DNA of 64,000 nucleotides from Pseudogymnoascus destructans (Eukaryota; Ascomycota; Leotiomycetes; Thelebolales; Thelebolaceae). Positions 41,659 to 52,489 of this stretch are shown one piece after another. The translations under genes and the position numbers were made by a program. How positions within the stretch are numbered: position 1 is the stretch's first letter; the number at the start of each line of letters is the position of its first letter. Where the stretch lies: contig NW_020167540.1 of the NCBI RefSeq assembly GCF_001641265.1, forward strand, positions 620,001-684,000, in the 5' to 3' direction. The notes beneath the pieces are model-generated. The model made no database searches. It had not been told where the DNA came from and worked only from the letters and a program-made list of their open reading frames with translations.

Positions 41659-44255
41659 CTACTCGGAGTCCTCTTCCTCAGAGGTGTCTATTACAATCTG
41701 ACACGTGCGCGCATTGTGCCCAGTCTCACCACACTTGCCACAGCGACGGGCACGGGTTTCTTCCCTTGGCTTCCGACCACGGCTTGCCCTTATTTCCTGC
41801 TCTACCTGCTGCACAACATCCCTCTCATCCTGTAGCTCTTGCGCCCCTTGTTGACTAAGTGATCCTCCTTGCTGTAGTCGTGTTTTCCTAGCTCTCCGGC
41901 GCTTGCTTAGTACTTCATTTGCCTGTCGTAGGTTTTGGTTCTCTCCCTTTAGCAGTGCTAATTGATGCATTATTTGCGATGCACCCTTTGTAAACTGGTC
42001 AACAGCTGCATAGATTGAGGTTGGAGAGCTATTTTGATGGCGTGAAATCCGAGTTTTAATAAATGTAGACTGTGACATAGCTTCAATTGGGTTGTTTGGT
42101 GTCTGAGAAACCCAAGGTTGAGCAGTACCTGGGCGGGAGCTTGGAGGCGTTGGTGTCCTTAACTTAAGATCAAGTGTAGATATCACTCTCTCAGGGTCAA
42201 ATGGAAGAAGCCCTGCCCCTCGGAACCCGCCTCAAATGTTACTTTCCGTCATTGTAGTGTTAAATGCAGCGTGGAAGGCAGGAAAGAAGTCATCCTTTGT
42301 AATATGAGAAATATGAGCCTGCATCATATCTTCAATTTGCCGACCATAGGCCTGCTTTAACGGGCCGAAATGTAATGGTGGGTGCACCAGATATGAGAAT
42401 CTAGCCACCCAAGGAAGGGATGAATTTACTAAGACAACACACTGTCTTAGGAAACAGAGCCAAAGGGTTGTAGCTTAGACTATTCCACAACGCAGCAATC
42501 AGGTGTATGATGTGGTGAAGTGGTTTAGACAAGTTGCAACAAATGTTGAGTCTGAGAACTCAGGGGTAAGTCAGAGGTTAGCACCTCACTGACTTTTCAA
42601 AAACAGAGAATAACAAGATCAATGCTTGGAAGCTTGGAAAAGACGTAGAAGTATGTGCTAGTCGATTTACTGTATTGCCTGCTTGCCCTTTCTTAAGGAA
42701 AGGGCAATCCTATTTATGCCAAAGGAGTGTAGTTCTCTCATTTTCCATGACTTTCCATGACTAACCAGGCTTGGTAAATGTATTAGAAATCAAGTGCGAC
42801 CCACAACTAGCTTGCTAATCATGTAGTGAACGTAAGAAAATCCCATAGAACCATCTCTTGGGTTCCTAGCCTATAGGAAGTGAAAAGGAGGTCCAAGGTC
42901 AGAGTACCTATAGACAAATTATGTCATAACTTAACCAATCTTGTGGGTAACTAAGGAGCGATGACGTGTAATGAATCATAGAGGGTTGTAGAAGCTTCTA
43001 GAGCTATCGTTCATGTTCCTAGGCCTCTAGTTGGTAGAGATATGCCATGTGGTAGTATTGGCCCACCCCCTTAAGGAGGAGATTTTCTTAATAACTTGTT
43101 CAATGAGTGTCCAAATGATATGCCGTGATGTATGTAGCATAAACAGATGTAGTAGAAGAGTTTGCAGCAATCGTTGAGTAGTATTGCTTCTGTTGTTGGT
43201 GTGATAAGCCAAGATATGTATGGTGACTTGTAGGTTTGAGGAGGAGATTTCTAAGTTTGCTCTTGAGTTTGATAGCAAACTGAGTGCAACGAATGTCAGT
43301 ATGACACGAAACAGCCAACATCAAGTGGCTGGAGTAGATGAGAAGAGTGAGCAGGCATACAAAGCGTAATAATGTTGTGTTCCTTGCAGTACTCCTCAAA
43401 CTCATCTGAGTGGTGGCTCTCATGACCATCAAGGACTAACAAGCGATAACCACCAACACTCCGGGCCTTTGTATGCTTCTCAAAGTGCTGAATCCAATCC
43501 ATGCCTCTCTCGTTTGTAGTCCAGCCATTTTCAGTAACAGAAATCACCCAATCGCTTGAAAATCCACTATTCTCATACCAAGATGTAAGGTGGTTTTTGC
43601 CTGCAACAATGATAAATGGTGGTACTGCCCAACCTTGAGAACTAACGCCTTGGATTACTGTAACCCATTCCCGATTACCAGGCTGTACCTTCTTTGCTTT
43701 TGCCTGCCCGTCTGAGCTTGTTACAACCATAGCAGTTGAGATAACGCCCATCATAAACCCAGTCTCATCAAAGTTGTAGATATCTGCTTCATCGATACCA
43801 TATTTCGCAATTGTGTTACGCACAAGCTCAAACCAGCCATTAATAACTTCTGGATCTTCGCACTTAGCCCTCTGGTAGTCGTATTTGCGCTGAAAGCGTG
43901 TCTGGAGCTCTACACGCCGCTTAACAAAGTTTGAATCCCAACGCGACCCAACGCGTGACGCGTCGCGTGTTGCAAGTAGTCGACTTGCCATATCTTCAAC
44001 AACAGACAGCCGAGGAGGAAACCCTTTGGCAGCTAGGTCGAGTATATACTGAACAAGGACGGACTCCTCTAGGTTAGTTAATTTCCGTGAGTTGGCTTGG
44101 ATATCGCGTCGTGAAGGTACACCTTCTAGACGACGACCTAGCTTGCGGTGATCCACAGAATAGATCCTAGCAGCAACTCGAAGGCATAACTTTGGGTCGC
44201 TTTGCATAGCCTGGATAGCTAGCACTAATTGGCTTTTATCATTTTTATGGGGCAT
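41659..44255 (-). pseudogene. family B transposase, interrupted by an LTR and a TGA stop
   Basis: The frame runs from ATG 44255 to the LTR at 43306, with NFDETGFMMG and LVLDGHESHHSDEF, and resumes after the LTR. It carries the same TGA after ESNI as B3, then continues to the zinc knuckle CGKCGETGHNARTCQ and a stop at 41659. The LTR lies in LQPLDVGCFG, the third catalytic motif. Confidence 0.9.
42371..43306. repeat. solo LTR, family LTR-I, copy 2 (936 bp), perfect duplication
   Basis: Starts TGTAATGG and ends TATGACA. CGAAA on both sides (42366-42370 and 43307-43311). Only a few differences from the copy at 768-1703 are visible by eye (for example near 42836 and 43064). Confidence 0.95.
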
Positions 44256-44355
44256 GTTTTGTTGTTGAGGAATTTAACATTTAGTTGGGGGGTTTGGTCA
44301 CCGCATCATTTTGGCGCTTTCGCTTGTTTGGCGCTTTCGCTATACATGTACGTTA

Positions 44356-45197
44356 TAGTCATTAAATCATCAACCACAATGGCCTGAGTGCCTGAGGTAA
44401 AGTCGTACTCGTCTGCTGAGCCTATGGTCCACTATTCACGTGAGTCGTCACAGGAGGCTTAAACTGTCGCGTACGAAGACTTTCGTCAAGCAATGACTGT
44501 CTTAGCTTTCGACAATGAATTCAAAAGTAACGTACTGAAGCTAGTTTAGAGAACTGAAACACATAAAGTAATATTTTCTCATGGTTTTAGCGTAGTTGCT
44601 ATCGAAATTGTCTCATATCGAATTCGACCACTTTGTCCGCAACTCTTACAAAACCAATGTTTGATTCGCTTTCTTCCTGGGCCGTTTCGTTATTATCATG
44701 CCCATTATTTTGCTATATTACTTGAAATCACCTTTGGCCACGCATATCAATACATTCTAAATCCGATCTTAATCGTTCTCTAACTTCGGCTCTTGATGAG
44801 CGTCGAGAATCAAAATTTATAGACTGCTGGTGAAAAGAATTTGAGAGAAACGAACTCAAGATCTTTCATATGCTCGTAAAGGGTGATTCCTACCCCCACT
44901 GAGGTATTAACAAAGCCTACGTTGACTACAATTGAGAATGTAAGTCGTAATGTTGATGTTCAAGCAATCTAAGAGCCTCCTTTTGTTTGAGCCTCTTGTA
45001 TGACGCAACATTGGTAATCAATTTCGCATATGGTAATCTTATATACATGCCCAGGTCGTATGCAATTCAATCGAAACTGGCTTTAAATGAATTGCAGCGA
45101 TCTGGTGACATCAAACAAAAGTCTAATTTCATGTAATTTCACCTTATCGGCTCAAATTACATATCAGCTCTGAGGTATGTACTGTACACAGCGCCGT
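44356..45197. other. no gene recognised
   Basis: AT-rich sequence downstream of the SDR gene. Short frames with no recognisable domain and no match to the repeats of this window. Confidence 0.5.
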
Positions 45198-46058
45198 CTA
45201 AATTAACAATTTCTTCTGGCACCCCTGGATGATATCCTCCACCTCGGTATATGTTTGGCCCTGCACCCAAAGACTCTTTCCTCGAACCTTTTCCACGGGC
45301 TCTGTCGCAAGAATAGCCACCGCCGAAGCGACGTCACCTGGGGAGCTGACGGGAACTTCAACTGGAAGGCTGTCTATGATTGCCTGCGTCATCCTGGTTT
45401 GTGTGATCGAAGGCGCGACAAGAGAAATTGAAATGTCATTATCGATGCATTCTTTCCTCAGGGAAGTCGCTCGGACCAGTCCCAGTATTGCGTGTTTTGA
45501 GGAGCAGTATAGAGCGTGGTCGTCATAGCCCGTGTATGACGCCGTAGAGCCTATTACCACGATGCGACCACCATTCTTATTTGCAATCATATAGCGCATA
45601 GCAAGCCTGATGTTGTACAAGACGCCGAAAACATTGACGTCAAAGATCTTGGTGGCTGGAGGCTGGAGGAGCTCCGGGTTTGCTGGCTGATATTCGTCGA
45701 CGAGGAAGTCGTACATTTTGCCGTTGGACGGCATCAGCTCGGGATTAATACCAGCATTGCAGACAACCAGGTCTATCCGCTTGAAGGTTGAGGCTACAAG
45801 CTTGAAGAGATGGACTTGATCGGCCCAGGATGTCACATCGCACCGCACAAATAGAGCATTCTCGCCAAGTTTCTTCTCCGATTCTTTGCCAACCTCGTCG
45901 TCAATGTCGGCAATAACCACTTTTGCACCAGCACTTGTAAACAGCTGGGCAACTGCAAAACCTATGCCCAGTGCGCCACCTGTGACTATGGCGACCTTGC
46001 CGGTGGCCCATGTCTGCAACAATTCAGTGCTTGGAATCGCAAATGCTGAGGCTGCCAT
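45198..46058 (-). CDS. short-chain dehydrogenase/reductase
   Basis: Single exon, 286 residues. TGGALGIG at 26-33 for cofactor binding; Asp51 (VIADIDD) at the end of the second strand favours NAD(H); CDV at 73-75; NAG at 101-103; catalytic Ser171/174; Tyr184-x3-Lys188 (YCSSK). The C-terminal part has SPGDVASAVAILAT. Resembles 15-hydroxyprostaglandin-dehydrogenase-like fungal SDRs. An insertion at 105-137 is a little longer than usual. It is transcribed away from the SRPBCC gene with 506 bp between the two starts, so they may share a promoter region. Probably oxidises a secondary alcohol in the local pathway. Confidence 0.9.
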   Translation of the reverse strand: MAASAFAIPSTELLQTWATGKVAIVTGGALGIGFAVAQLFTSAGAKVVIADIDDEVGKESEKKLGENALFVRCDVTSWADQVHLFKLVASTFKRIDLVVCNAGINPELMPSNGKMYDFLVDEYQPANPELLQPPATKIFDVNVFGVLYNIRLAMRYMIANKNGGRIVVIGSTASYTGYDDHALYCSSKHAILGLVRATSLRKECIDNDISISLVAPSITQTRMTQAIIDSLPVEVPVSSPGDVASAVAILATEPVEKVRGKSLWVQGQTYTEVEDIIQGCQKKLLI

Positions 46059-46564
46059 TGCGAATGAAACAGAGCTTGGAGTACAGAAGTAGCTAGTCGA
46101 AGTTTTGTATAAAAGTGATGGCTAAGTAATTTGTGAAATCGCTTTGATTTTGGAGAGAAAAAGAAGACAGGAGCAGAAGCGAAGTCGTTGAACTGCAGAG
46201 ATGTTTCATTGGTCAGCTAGATAGTTATGTAATCAGCTTATAGCCAAGGTTCTATTTGCACAGGTGTTCAAATAGTACGAATAGAGTAGACATGAATAGT
46301 ACAATGTAAGCTGATGACTCGTCTGATCGCTGACAGAAGTGCATGGAGAGACGAGGGTGCTAGGGGTGCGAGGTGCCCGAACCAGTAGCAGAAGTCGGGG
46401 TAGAGTGCTCGGAGAAGCTACCTTATGAAATACTTATGAAATAAGCGACGTCTGAGAGTCCAGCAGTCTATCGCCTATAGCTGATGGCTTTTTCCTTACT
46501 CAAGATCTGTGCCACTTTGGCCTAAGCAGCATAAACTACGAGTGTTCAATTTTGAACAAGGAAG
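46059..46564. promoter_or_regulatory. divergent intergenic region between SDR and SRPBCC genes
   Basis: 506 bp between two outward-facing start codons. TTTTGTATAAAAGTG near 46104 contains a TATA-like box (TATAAA read on either strand) about 50 bp upstream of the SDR start. No known binding site was identified with confidence. Confidence 0.4.
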
Positions 46565-47129
46565 ATGGAAGCAAAGGTCACTTCAAACTCTGTTACTGAG
46601 TCGGCCGTCATCAATGCGCCGCTGTCCTCGATCTGGCCACTCCTGAGGCTGACCGAGTTTGAGAAGTTCTACACTGGAATTATCAAGACCGAGATAGTCC
46701 CGTCATCGGGCGAGACGGACAAGAAGACAATCCGGTGGACTTTTGATGAGGGTTACACCTTGGATGTGCAGGAGGAGGAATACTCGGTACGTTTGGCGAT
46801 ATCTCGTCGTGACAGGCTCCATCTAACAACGGACAGAACATCAAGCATTCCATGTCTTTTAACATCGTCAAATGCGAGCCTTGGGGCCTTTCATATACAA
46901 GTGTGTTGAGTGTCATCCGCCTCTATTACATTAGCAGCGGGTCTGATCAGGGGAAAACATTTGTGCAATGGAGCGGGCATTACTCAAGTGACGCGAGTGC
47001 AGGTAAGCTGTCAGGTCTGAATGTATTCACGTATGACTACCGCTCACTCTCCATTTAGAGGTTGTTTTAGATGGCCACGTGAAACGTCGGGAGGCACTTG
47101 TCGACCTCGCCAGGGCAGTCGAGAAGTGA
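46565..47129 (+). CDS. SRPBCC (Bet v1/polyketide cyclase-like) protein
   Basis: Three exons: 46565-46786, 46837-47002 and 47059-47129, 152 residues. Introns of 50 bp (GTACGT, CTAAC branch, GACAG) and 56 bp (GTAAGC to TTTAG) keep frame. The layout fits the helix-grip fold: an initial strand (SVTESAVINAPLSSIWPLL), small helices around FEKFYTG, several strands (KKTIRWTFDEGYTLDVQEEEYS, then TFVQWSGHYSSDAS) and a long C-terminal helix (HVKRREALVDLARAVEK). Such proteins bind hydrophobic ligands and some act as cyclases or dehydratases in natural product pathways. It lies in a run of tailoring genes. Confidence 0.82.
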
Positions 47130-47334
47130 ATGAGAGATGTAGAAGACTGATGGGCTACAGTCCTTGTGACTACGGTGCTCGTGGAACACGCTGATTGATG
47201 CAGTCGCTCCGTCATGTCCAGATCTGCAAAAAAGCAATGAATATCATTAAATGATATTATCAAATCTATTCAGCTATAGCTTCTAAGAAATAATGAAGTA
47301 TGAAACCGCGCTAAATGACCACCGAATTCCGCCC

Positions 47335-48920
47335 TCAATTGACGGGATTATAGAACCGGAAACGATTGGACGGATCATAATCGGCTTTGACGCGACGGAG
47401 CTTTGCGACCCGCCACGGCTCATGACCATACCAATCCTGCACAGTCTCAAAACCACTTGCATAGTTGACGTATACATCAGGCTGGCGGGTAGGCTGGCCG
47501 GCGTTCCAGAGGTCCTGAACTTCTCTCGCCCACTTCCACATCTGATCTTGATCCTGTTTACTCGCGTTAGCGGCGAGGTTGCCTTGGAACTGCGTGAGGT
47601 GGATGTTATCGCGGAAAGGATAGGCAGAGTCCGCCGGGTTTACAGCTTTCACGCCCTCCGTCGAGTAGCCCTCGTGAATAATGTAAGGCCCCGTTGCAAG
47701 GCTAGGCTGCTCCGCGATGCGCTTTGTAAATGAGTCAAAGATTTGCTGTTCCGCCGTGAGGTTGAAGACACGCAGGCCGGCGGTGGTGATGAGTCGTATG
47801 GTACTGCTGGTGCATGCAGGATCGTCGAGCCCAGTACTCTGAGCATGGGCAAGGCTGGGATAGGGGACACTGCCAGAGTCAATGCTCACGGCGGCAATGG
47901 CATCAAAAGGTTTGAAGTACTTGGCGGCCTCCGCTGCGGATCCGCGAAACGAAAACTGCCAGGCGATGACTGGTTTCTTGATGTCAATAGCTGGAATGTA
48001 TAGGAAGAGGCCGTTATTATAGGTCATGTTTACGGGAGTTGTTCCGTTGCCGTGAAGAACGTTTATGGCTGTAAAAATGTCGTTGAGCTTGTCGCCTTTC
48101 CAAAGATAGTTCTTGTAGAGCCAGGTAGAAGGTCCGTGAGGATAGAGGTTCATCTCGGAACTCGTAACAATGCCAAAATTGTGGCCGGCACCTCGCATTG
48201 CCCAATAGAGATCGATATAGCTTGTGGCATTGACGCGAACTGCCGAACCGTTTGCGAGCACAACGTTTAGCTGGCGTATGTTGTCGGAGATCATTCCATA
48301 GACCCCCTCAAGGCGTCCGTGACCACCCCCAAGACCAACTCCAGCAACACCGACGCAATCGCAAGCTCCAGTAGTAGTCACGTAGCCTTTGTCCCAGAGA
48401 TAGGCGTTGAGCGGCCCACCGCGAGTGCCGCCTTGTAGCCAAGCAGACTTGCCATCTGGTTGTATGGTAATCTGGGTCAGTTTACTCAGGCTTATCATAA
48501 CACCGTTGAACCTTCCGAGCGTTGCGGTCGATCCATGACCAGTATTGTACGCCAAGAAGTCGATACAATTTTCGTTGCAGTATTTGACCTGCAATGATGT
48601 TAGACGTGATCAGCTCAAGTAGAGAAGAAGAGACGTACAACTTTAGCAACATCCGATTCCGCGCCAACTTCAACAACCACAGGCACTGTGGGTGCTGCAA
48701 AAGTGTCCCATCTATGTGTTGCGTTGCTGTATGCGGGGTCGCTGGGTCCAAAGATGGTGGTTGACGGGGACAGCTGTGCGCCAAGATCACGCTGTATCTT
48801 GACGCTCAAGATGTTTCGAGAAGTGCTGCCACGCGGTTGAGTGTGACCAGCAGCCAGGGGACCTGCAGCTACACTGTGAAACAAGGCAAGGCTGGCTGCC
48901 AATCCTGTCGAGATCTTCAT
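47335..48920 (-). CDS. secreted FAD-linked oxidoreductase, berberine-bridge-enzyme type
   Basis: Two exons, 48920-48639 and 48588-47335, with a 50-bp intron (GTACGT, CTAAC, TGCAG), 511 residues. A signal peptide is visible (MKISTGLAASLALFHSVAAG), which is why I chose the second Met over the one at 48944. The FAD_binding_4 domain covers about 60-240. NTGHGS holds the His expected to bind FAD, and GACDCVGVAGVGLGGGHG has the Cys of bicovalent flavoproteins and the pyrophosphate loop. The BBE C-terminal domain is near 455-505 (VNYASG, then WYGHEP and DYDPSNRFRFYNP). Several N-glycosylation sites (NGT, NMT, NAT) fit secretion. Likely oxidises a pathway intermediate, using O2. Confidence 0.92.
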
Positions 48921-50008
48921 CTTTTCTGTGACAATGCCTGCCAAGTCTCCAGTCTACCCAACGACACAGACACAACGGAGCAAATGATAAAACAGTGGAA
49001 TAAGAGAAAGGATGTGCAGAAGTTCCCTGATGAGCGACGCATGTACAGTGCACAGCGAATTATATAAGACCTGACTAGGCCCGAGAACAGTATGAAATCA
49101 AATAAAGGCGTCTGGACAATAACTGGGGTGCTGTACCCATTCCTAGGGTTTTCAGGAAGAACAATACACGCGTTACTGAGGTGTAGAGAGTGTAGAGAGT
49201 GTAGAGGGTGCATTTGTATTTCCACTTGCGCGTTCGCTTGCAGAACGACCCATCAAGAGATTGGACGGGTGTAAGGAGTGTAAGGGGTGTAAGGGGTGTG
49301 AGAGATGGCGTTCTCTTCTGCAAGCCCAGGCGAGGTGTAGAGGGTGTTGTCTGACATAGTCTCTGCATATTGCAGTACCTCGTCACGCAAAATGGCCGGT
49401 TTTCAGTATAAACTCTGTATTCAAGCGGCCATTTAGTTTTACCCCTGAGGGTTTCTGATACTGAGAACCTCCCATTATTACAGATGAGGCCTTCGAAGCC
49501 CGGGATTCGTTGATCTTTAGAAGGGAAATATATCCGACCCGACCCGCATATGCATGATTACGGCCCCCATGAACCGAGAAATACGGCTATCACATTTCCC
49601 CCACCTAATAATGCACGTATCCTGGTACCGTGCCTCACAAACCCCACCCGATACGCGAATTTTGCTCCGCTTGATACGCCGTAAGTTTCGTAGAAAGAAC
49701 CTTTGTCCAAGAGATAGATGTAGTCAGCTTAGAAGCAAGCATTTGCGGGGTGGCAACGGCAACATGCCGAGCCCCCCGACCGCCAGATGGCAAGCGATGC
49801 TTTTCACTGAATGCTCACCAAAAGCTGGCCATTCTTTTTGGCCAGCGCGTGGATGGGTAGCATTTCCAGGACCGCTACACAAGACAAAAAGATGCCGCAG
49901 GAGGAGGATGCCGTGAGCTTGATGGTAGGTGCTTGGAGCTATTAGGTACGACAGCATTTCACCTGCTTCGTTTCTTTAAACTCACTTCTCCTCGTCGTTC
50001 GCCATTGT
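48921..50008. other. divergent intergenic region between BBE oxidase and P450
   Basis: No gene seen. Both flanking genes are transcribed outward from it. Contains the short minisatellite at 49178-49305. Confidence 0.5.
49178..49305. repeat. short minisatellite related to the 9-bp satellite
   Basis: Two small arrays: GTGTAGAGA units at about 49180-49210 and GTGTAAGGA/GTGTAAGGG units at about 49268-49303. The latter is the reverse complement of the TTACACTCC/TTACACCCC satellite unit at 10193-11677. The two are separated by non-repeated sequence. Confidence 0.85.
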
Positions 50009-51481
50009 ATGTTGCCCATCATGTTTATACCAAAACCGCAACTGATATCCGAGCTGTCCCTCGACGCCCCCAGCCCTCCTGTGGTCAACATTCCGCGTGA
50101 AATTCGACGTTCCATCAAGGTCAACGAGTTCTATAGCAAAGCCTTGGATGAACACGGACCCGTCATCGTTGTTCCTAGACACGGCCGCAATGAGTATGTC
50201 ATTGATCATCGATACGCCCATCAGGTTCTTACCGACACCAAGAACTTCACCTTTGAGAAGGCCGTCTTCGAATTGCTGCACCTGGGCTTCCTGGCGCTTT
50301 TCGACAACGGTGCTTTCGTTCACGATGTCGACAGCCTGGTCGAGAAGAACGTGCAGCCGCGCATGAATGCCATGATCGACGAGCTGTTCCCCGTCTTTCA
50401 GGACTATTTTCACCGTTTGGCGGACGAGCTACCGGCTGGCAGCAAGACATATAGCGAGTTTCCAGACATCTTCCATCGCATACAGCTCGCCGTTGGCCAC
50501 GCCATGGTCGTCATGATTCTGGGACAAGCACATGCTTCCTCAGTTGTCGCAGCTCACTTTTCTGCGGTAGCTGTTGCAATGGCCAACATGACGGGAATGC
50601 ACGAGAATACGGACGAGTGGACTCGACTGCCATGGCTGTGGGTCATCATCAATGGCTTTTCAGCCATATTTTTCACCATCATCCCGAGATTCTTCTTCCA
50701 GGTGGTGCCCATGCTGTGGAAAGCACGGCATGAGCATCTTCAAAACGGCCTGGCAGCGCGTCACGGCGAATTTGTTCCCCTCTTTGATATTCTGCTCACG
50801 AAACACTACCATGGGAAGACCGGTCTGTCAGCGCTTGCCGGCTTCTTTCGCTGTCTCATCCTGTGCGTGGGCATCATCTTCGCTTCCATCCATCAGACTG
50901 TGGTTGCTGGCTCATGGGTCCTGATCAAACTGGCGCAGAAGCAGGACGAATACCTGCCTGCGATCCGCCAAGAATGGGAGTCAGTCAACCCGCCGGGCGA
51001 GAGCCTCAATGTCAAGAAGCTTAGCCAGCTCACGCTGCTCGACTCCTTCATCCGCGAGGTCCTGCGCACCAAAGGCGACAGCTGGGGTCCGGTGCGGCAG
51101 ACAACGCAGCCGGTCCGTGTCGGTCCCTACCTGCTGCCCAAGAATGCCATGTGCATTGTTCTCATCTCTCGTGCACATCAGCACCCGGACAATTACGGCG
51201 ATGCAGGCACCGTCTTCGATGGCTTCCAGTGGCAGAAACAAGAGCGAGCTGCGGTGCAAGGCAATCCCGAATTCCTGACCTTTGGATTGGGCCGGTGGGC
51301 CTGCCCTGGCCGCCAGCTGGCTATTCACGAGATTAAAATCGTGCTCTACATTTTCTTCTCACAGTTCGACATCAAACTCAAGGCTAACACTTTCCATGTT
51401 CGAAACACTATCAATACTACTTCGGTTGCGCCAGAAGCTACCTTGTTGCTGCGGCGAAGACAGGATATGCCTATCAGCTAG
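50009..51481 (+). CDS. cytochrome P450 monooxygenase
   Basis: Single exon, 490 residues. The heme loop is FGLGRWACPGRQLA (Cys near residue 433), the K-helix ExxR is EVLR (about 350), and the PERF-like region FDGFQW is near 408. The I-helix region reads GIIFASIHQTVVAGSW and lacks the usual AGxDT, with the His-Gln-Thr pattern known from ent-kaurene-oxidase-like fungal P450s (CYP68/CYP503 relatives), which act mainly on terpenoids and similar skeletons. There is no obvious membrane anchor: the chain starts near LISELSLDAP, so an unseen upstream exon or a truncated N-terminus is possible. A second Met (50021) is an alternative start. Transcribed away from the BBE gene. Confidence 0.9.
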   Translation: MLPIMFIPKPQLISELSLDAPSPPVVNIPREIRRSIKVNEFYSKALDEHGPVIVVPRHGRNEYVIDHRYAHQVLTDTKNFTFEKAVFELLHLGFLALFDNGAFVHDVDSLVEKNVQPRMNAMIDELFPVFQDYFHRLADELPAGSKTYSEFPDIFHRIQLAVGHAMVVMILGQAHASSVVAAHFSAVAVAMANMTGMHENTDEWTRLPWLWVIINGFSAIFFTIIPRFFFQVVPMLWKARHEHLQNGLAARHGEFVPLFDILLTKHYHGKTGLSALAGFFRCLILCVGIIFASIHQTVVAGSWVLIKLAQKQDEYLPAIRQEWESVNPPGESLNVKKLSQLTLLDSFIREVLRTKGDSWGPVRQTTQPVRVGPYLLPKNAMCIVLISRAHQHPDNYGDAGTVFDGFQWQKQERAAVQGNPEFLTFGLGRWACPGRQLAIHEIKIVLYIFFSQFDIKLKANTFHVRNTINTTSVAPEATLLLRRRQDMPIS

Positions 51482-51959
51482 TTAGATTTCCTGGAGAAGG
51501 GTAAGTTGTGAGGGGTTATCCACTTCCGCTTTTGATGTCGGGCTGAGATCTACATGTGCCAAGAGCTGGATATAACATACGTGCAAGCTTGTTAGCACTC
51601 GTATGAGAGAGAACAGAAGAGTATGGAACCGGAACATGTCTTGCTTGTTGTTTTAGATGAACTTTATCATTCGGTTTGCATACACATAGGAAATGCAACT
51701 ATTGACATGTGCACTGTAATATCTCATTACGCGTCCCAGGACGTGTACAAAATTACATGCTGTCGGTCCCAATATCCCATTGATCCAGGGAATGATAACT
51801 GTGCCTCATCACGGCACAAAGTTATCCTAGCGATGAACCAATATTGTCAGTACAGGCGACAACTAATGTTAGAAGATACCATGATTCATCCCCAAGCAGA
51901 TCATATCACCGAGCAAATCACTTTCTGATACTCTCCTACCTTGAAACATCTACTACTTT
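51482..51959. other. no gene recognised
   Basis: 3' flank of the P450 gene. One short open frame at 51623-51928 has no recognisable content. Confidence 0.45.
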
Positions 51960-52175
51960 GAAATATAACAAATCAAATACAACGTATTAAGTTAACTCAA
52001 ACTACTCGAAATCTGATGAGCTAATACATCTACAACTTCCTTGCAAATTTGTATATTATGACCAGTCTTCTCACACATACCACACCTCCCTACGCTTGAT
52101 TTCCCTTCATTTCTACAAATCCCTCCTAATCGCTTTGGCGTTTTATCTGCTCTGTTACTTCCCTTTAAGCAGCTA
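51960..52175 (-). pseudogene. old relic of a family A-like transposase C-terminus
   Basis: On the minus strand CEKTGHNIQICKEVVDV aligns with the zinc-knuckle end of the family A transposase (CGKAGHNARTCQEAIDM), followed by a Ser-rich end and AT-rich 3' sequence similar to that after A1. Many transitions. No inverted repeat remains. Confidence 0.6.
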
Positions 52176-52204
52176 AACTATCGAGTACATCGTCTCCAGT
52201 AATT

Positions 52205-52405
52205 TGTTACGGCGGTGCAGCGGCTCCGGACCGGAACAAATCCATATGCGATATGAGAACGGATCGCGGGATCGCGCGACCCAGCTACCACGATCGCTGG
52301 CAGCAGCGATCGCTAGCCACGAAGAGTCTATATAAGCAAATAGTATCTTATTAGATAGGAGATTCGTGCTCAACTCAATACAGTATTTCTCATATACTAG
52401 TAACG
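52205..52405 (+). repeat. LTR-III-like copy
   Basis: Begins TGTTACGGCGG and ends TACTAGTAAC. The last 75 bp or so match the reverse complement of 9889-10010 and 53222-53322 (TTCGTGCTCAACTCAATACA). A TATA-like TCTATATAAG lies at 52328. Flanking 5-mers do not match. Confidence 0.55.
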
Positions 52406-52489
52406 TGCATACTTGAGAACGAATCCTTCGTATCATTGAATCCCTATGTCACAACCCCAACCCAACTCTCAAGACCGCTTCCATCATAG

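Larger units (their letters stand above)
41553..44353 (-). mobile_element. pogo family B copy B4 with LTR-I insertion
   Basis: Inverted repeats ACGTACATGTATAGCGAAAG at both ends, TA at 41551-41552 and 44354-44355. Total 2801 bp. Without the 936-bp LTR and its 5-bp duplication the element is exactly 1860 bp, like B2 and B3. Confidence 0.93.

Noticed and set aside
45198..51481. Naming a specific known metabolite cluster (for example steroid-like furans or helvolic-acid-type pathways)
   Set aside because: The enzyme classes are shared by many pathways and no backbone gene is present, so any name would be a guess.
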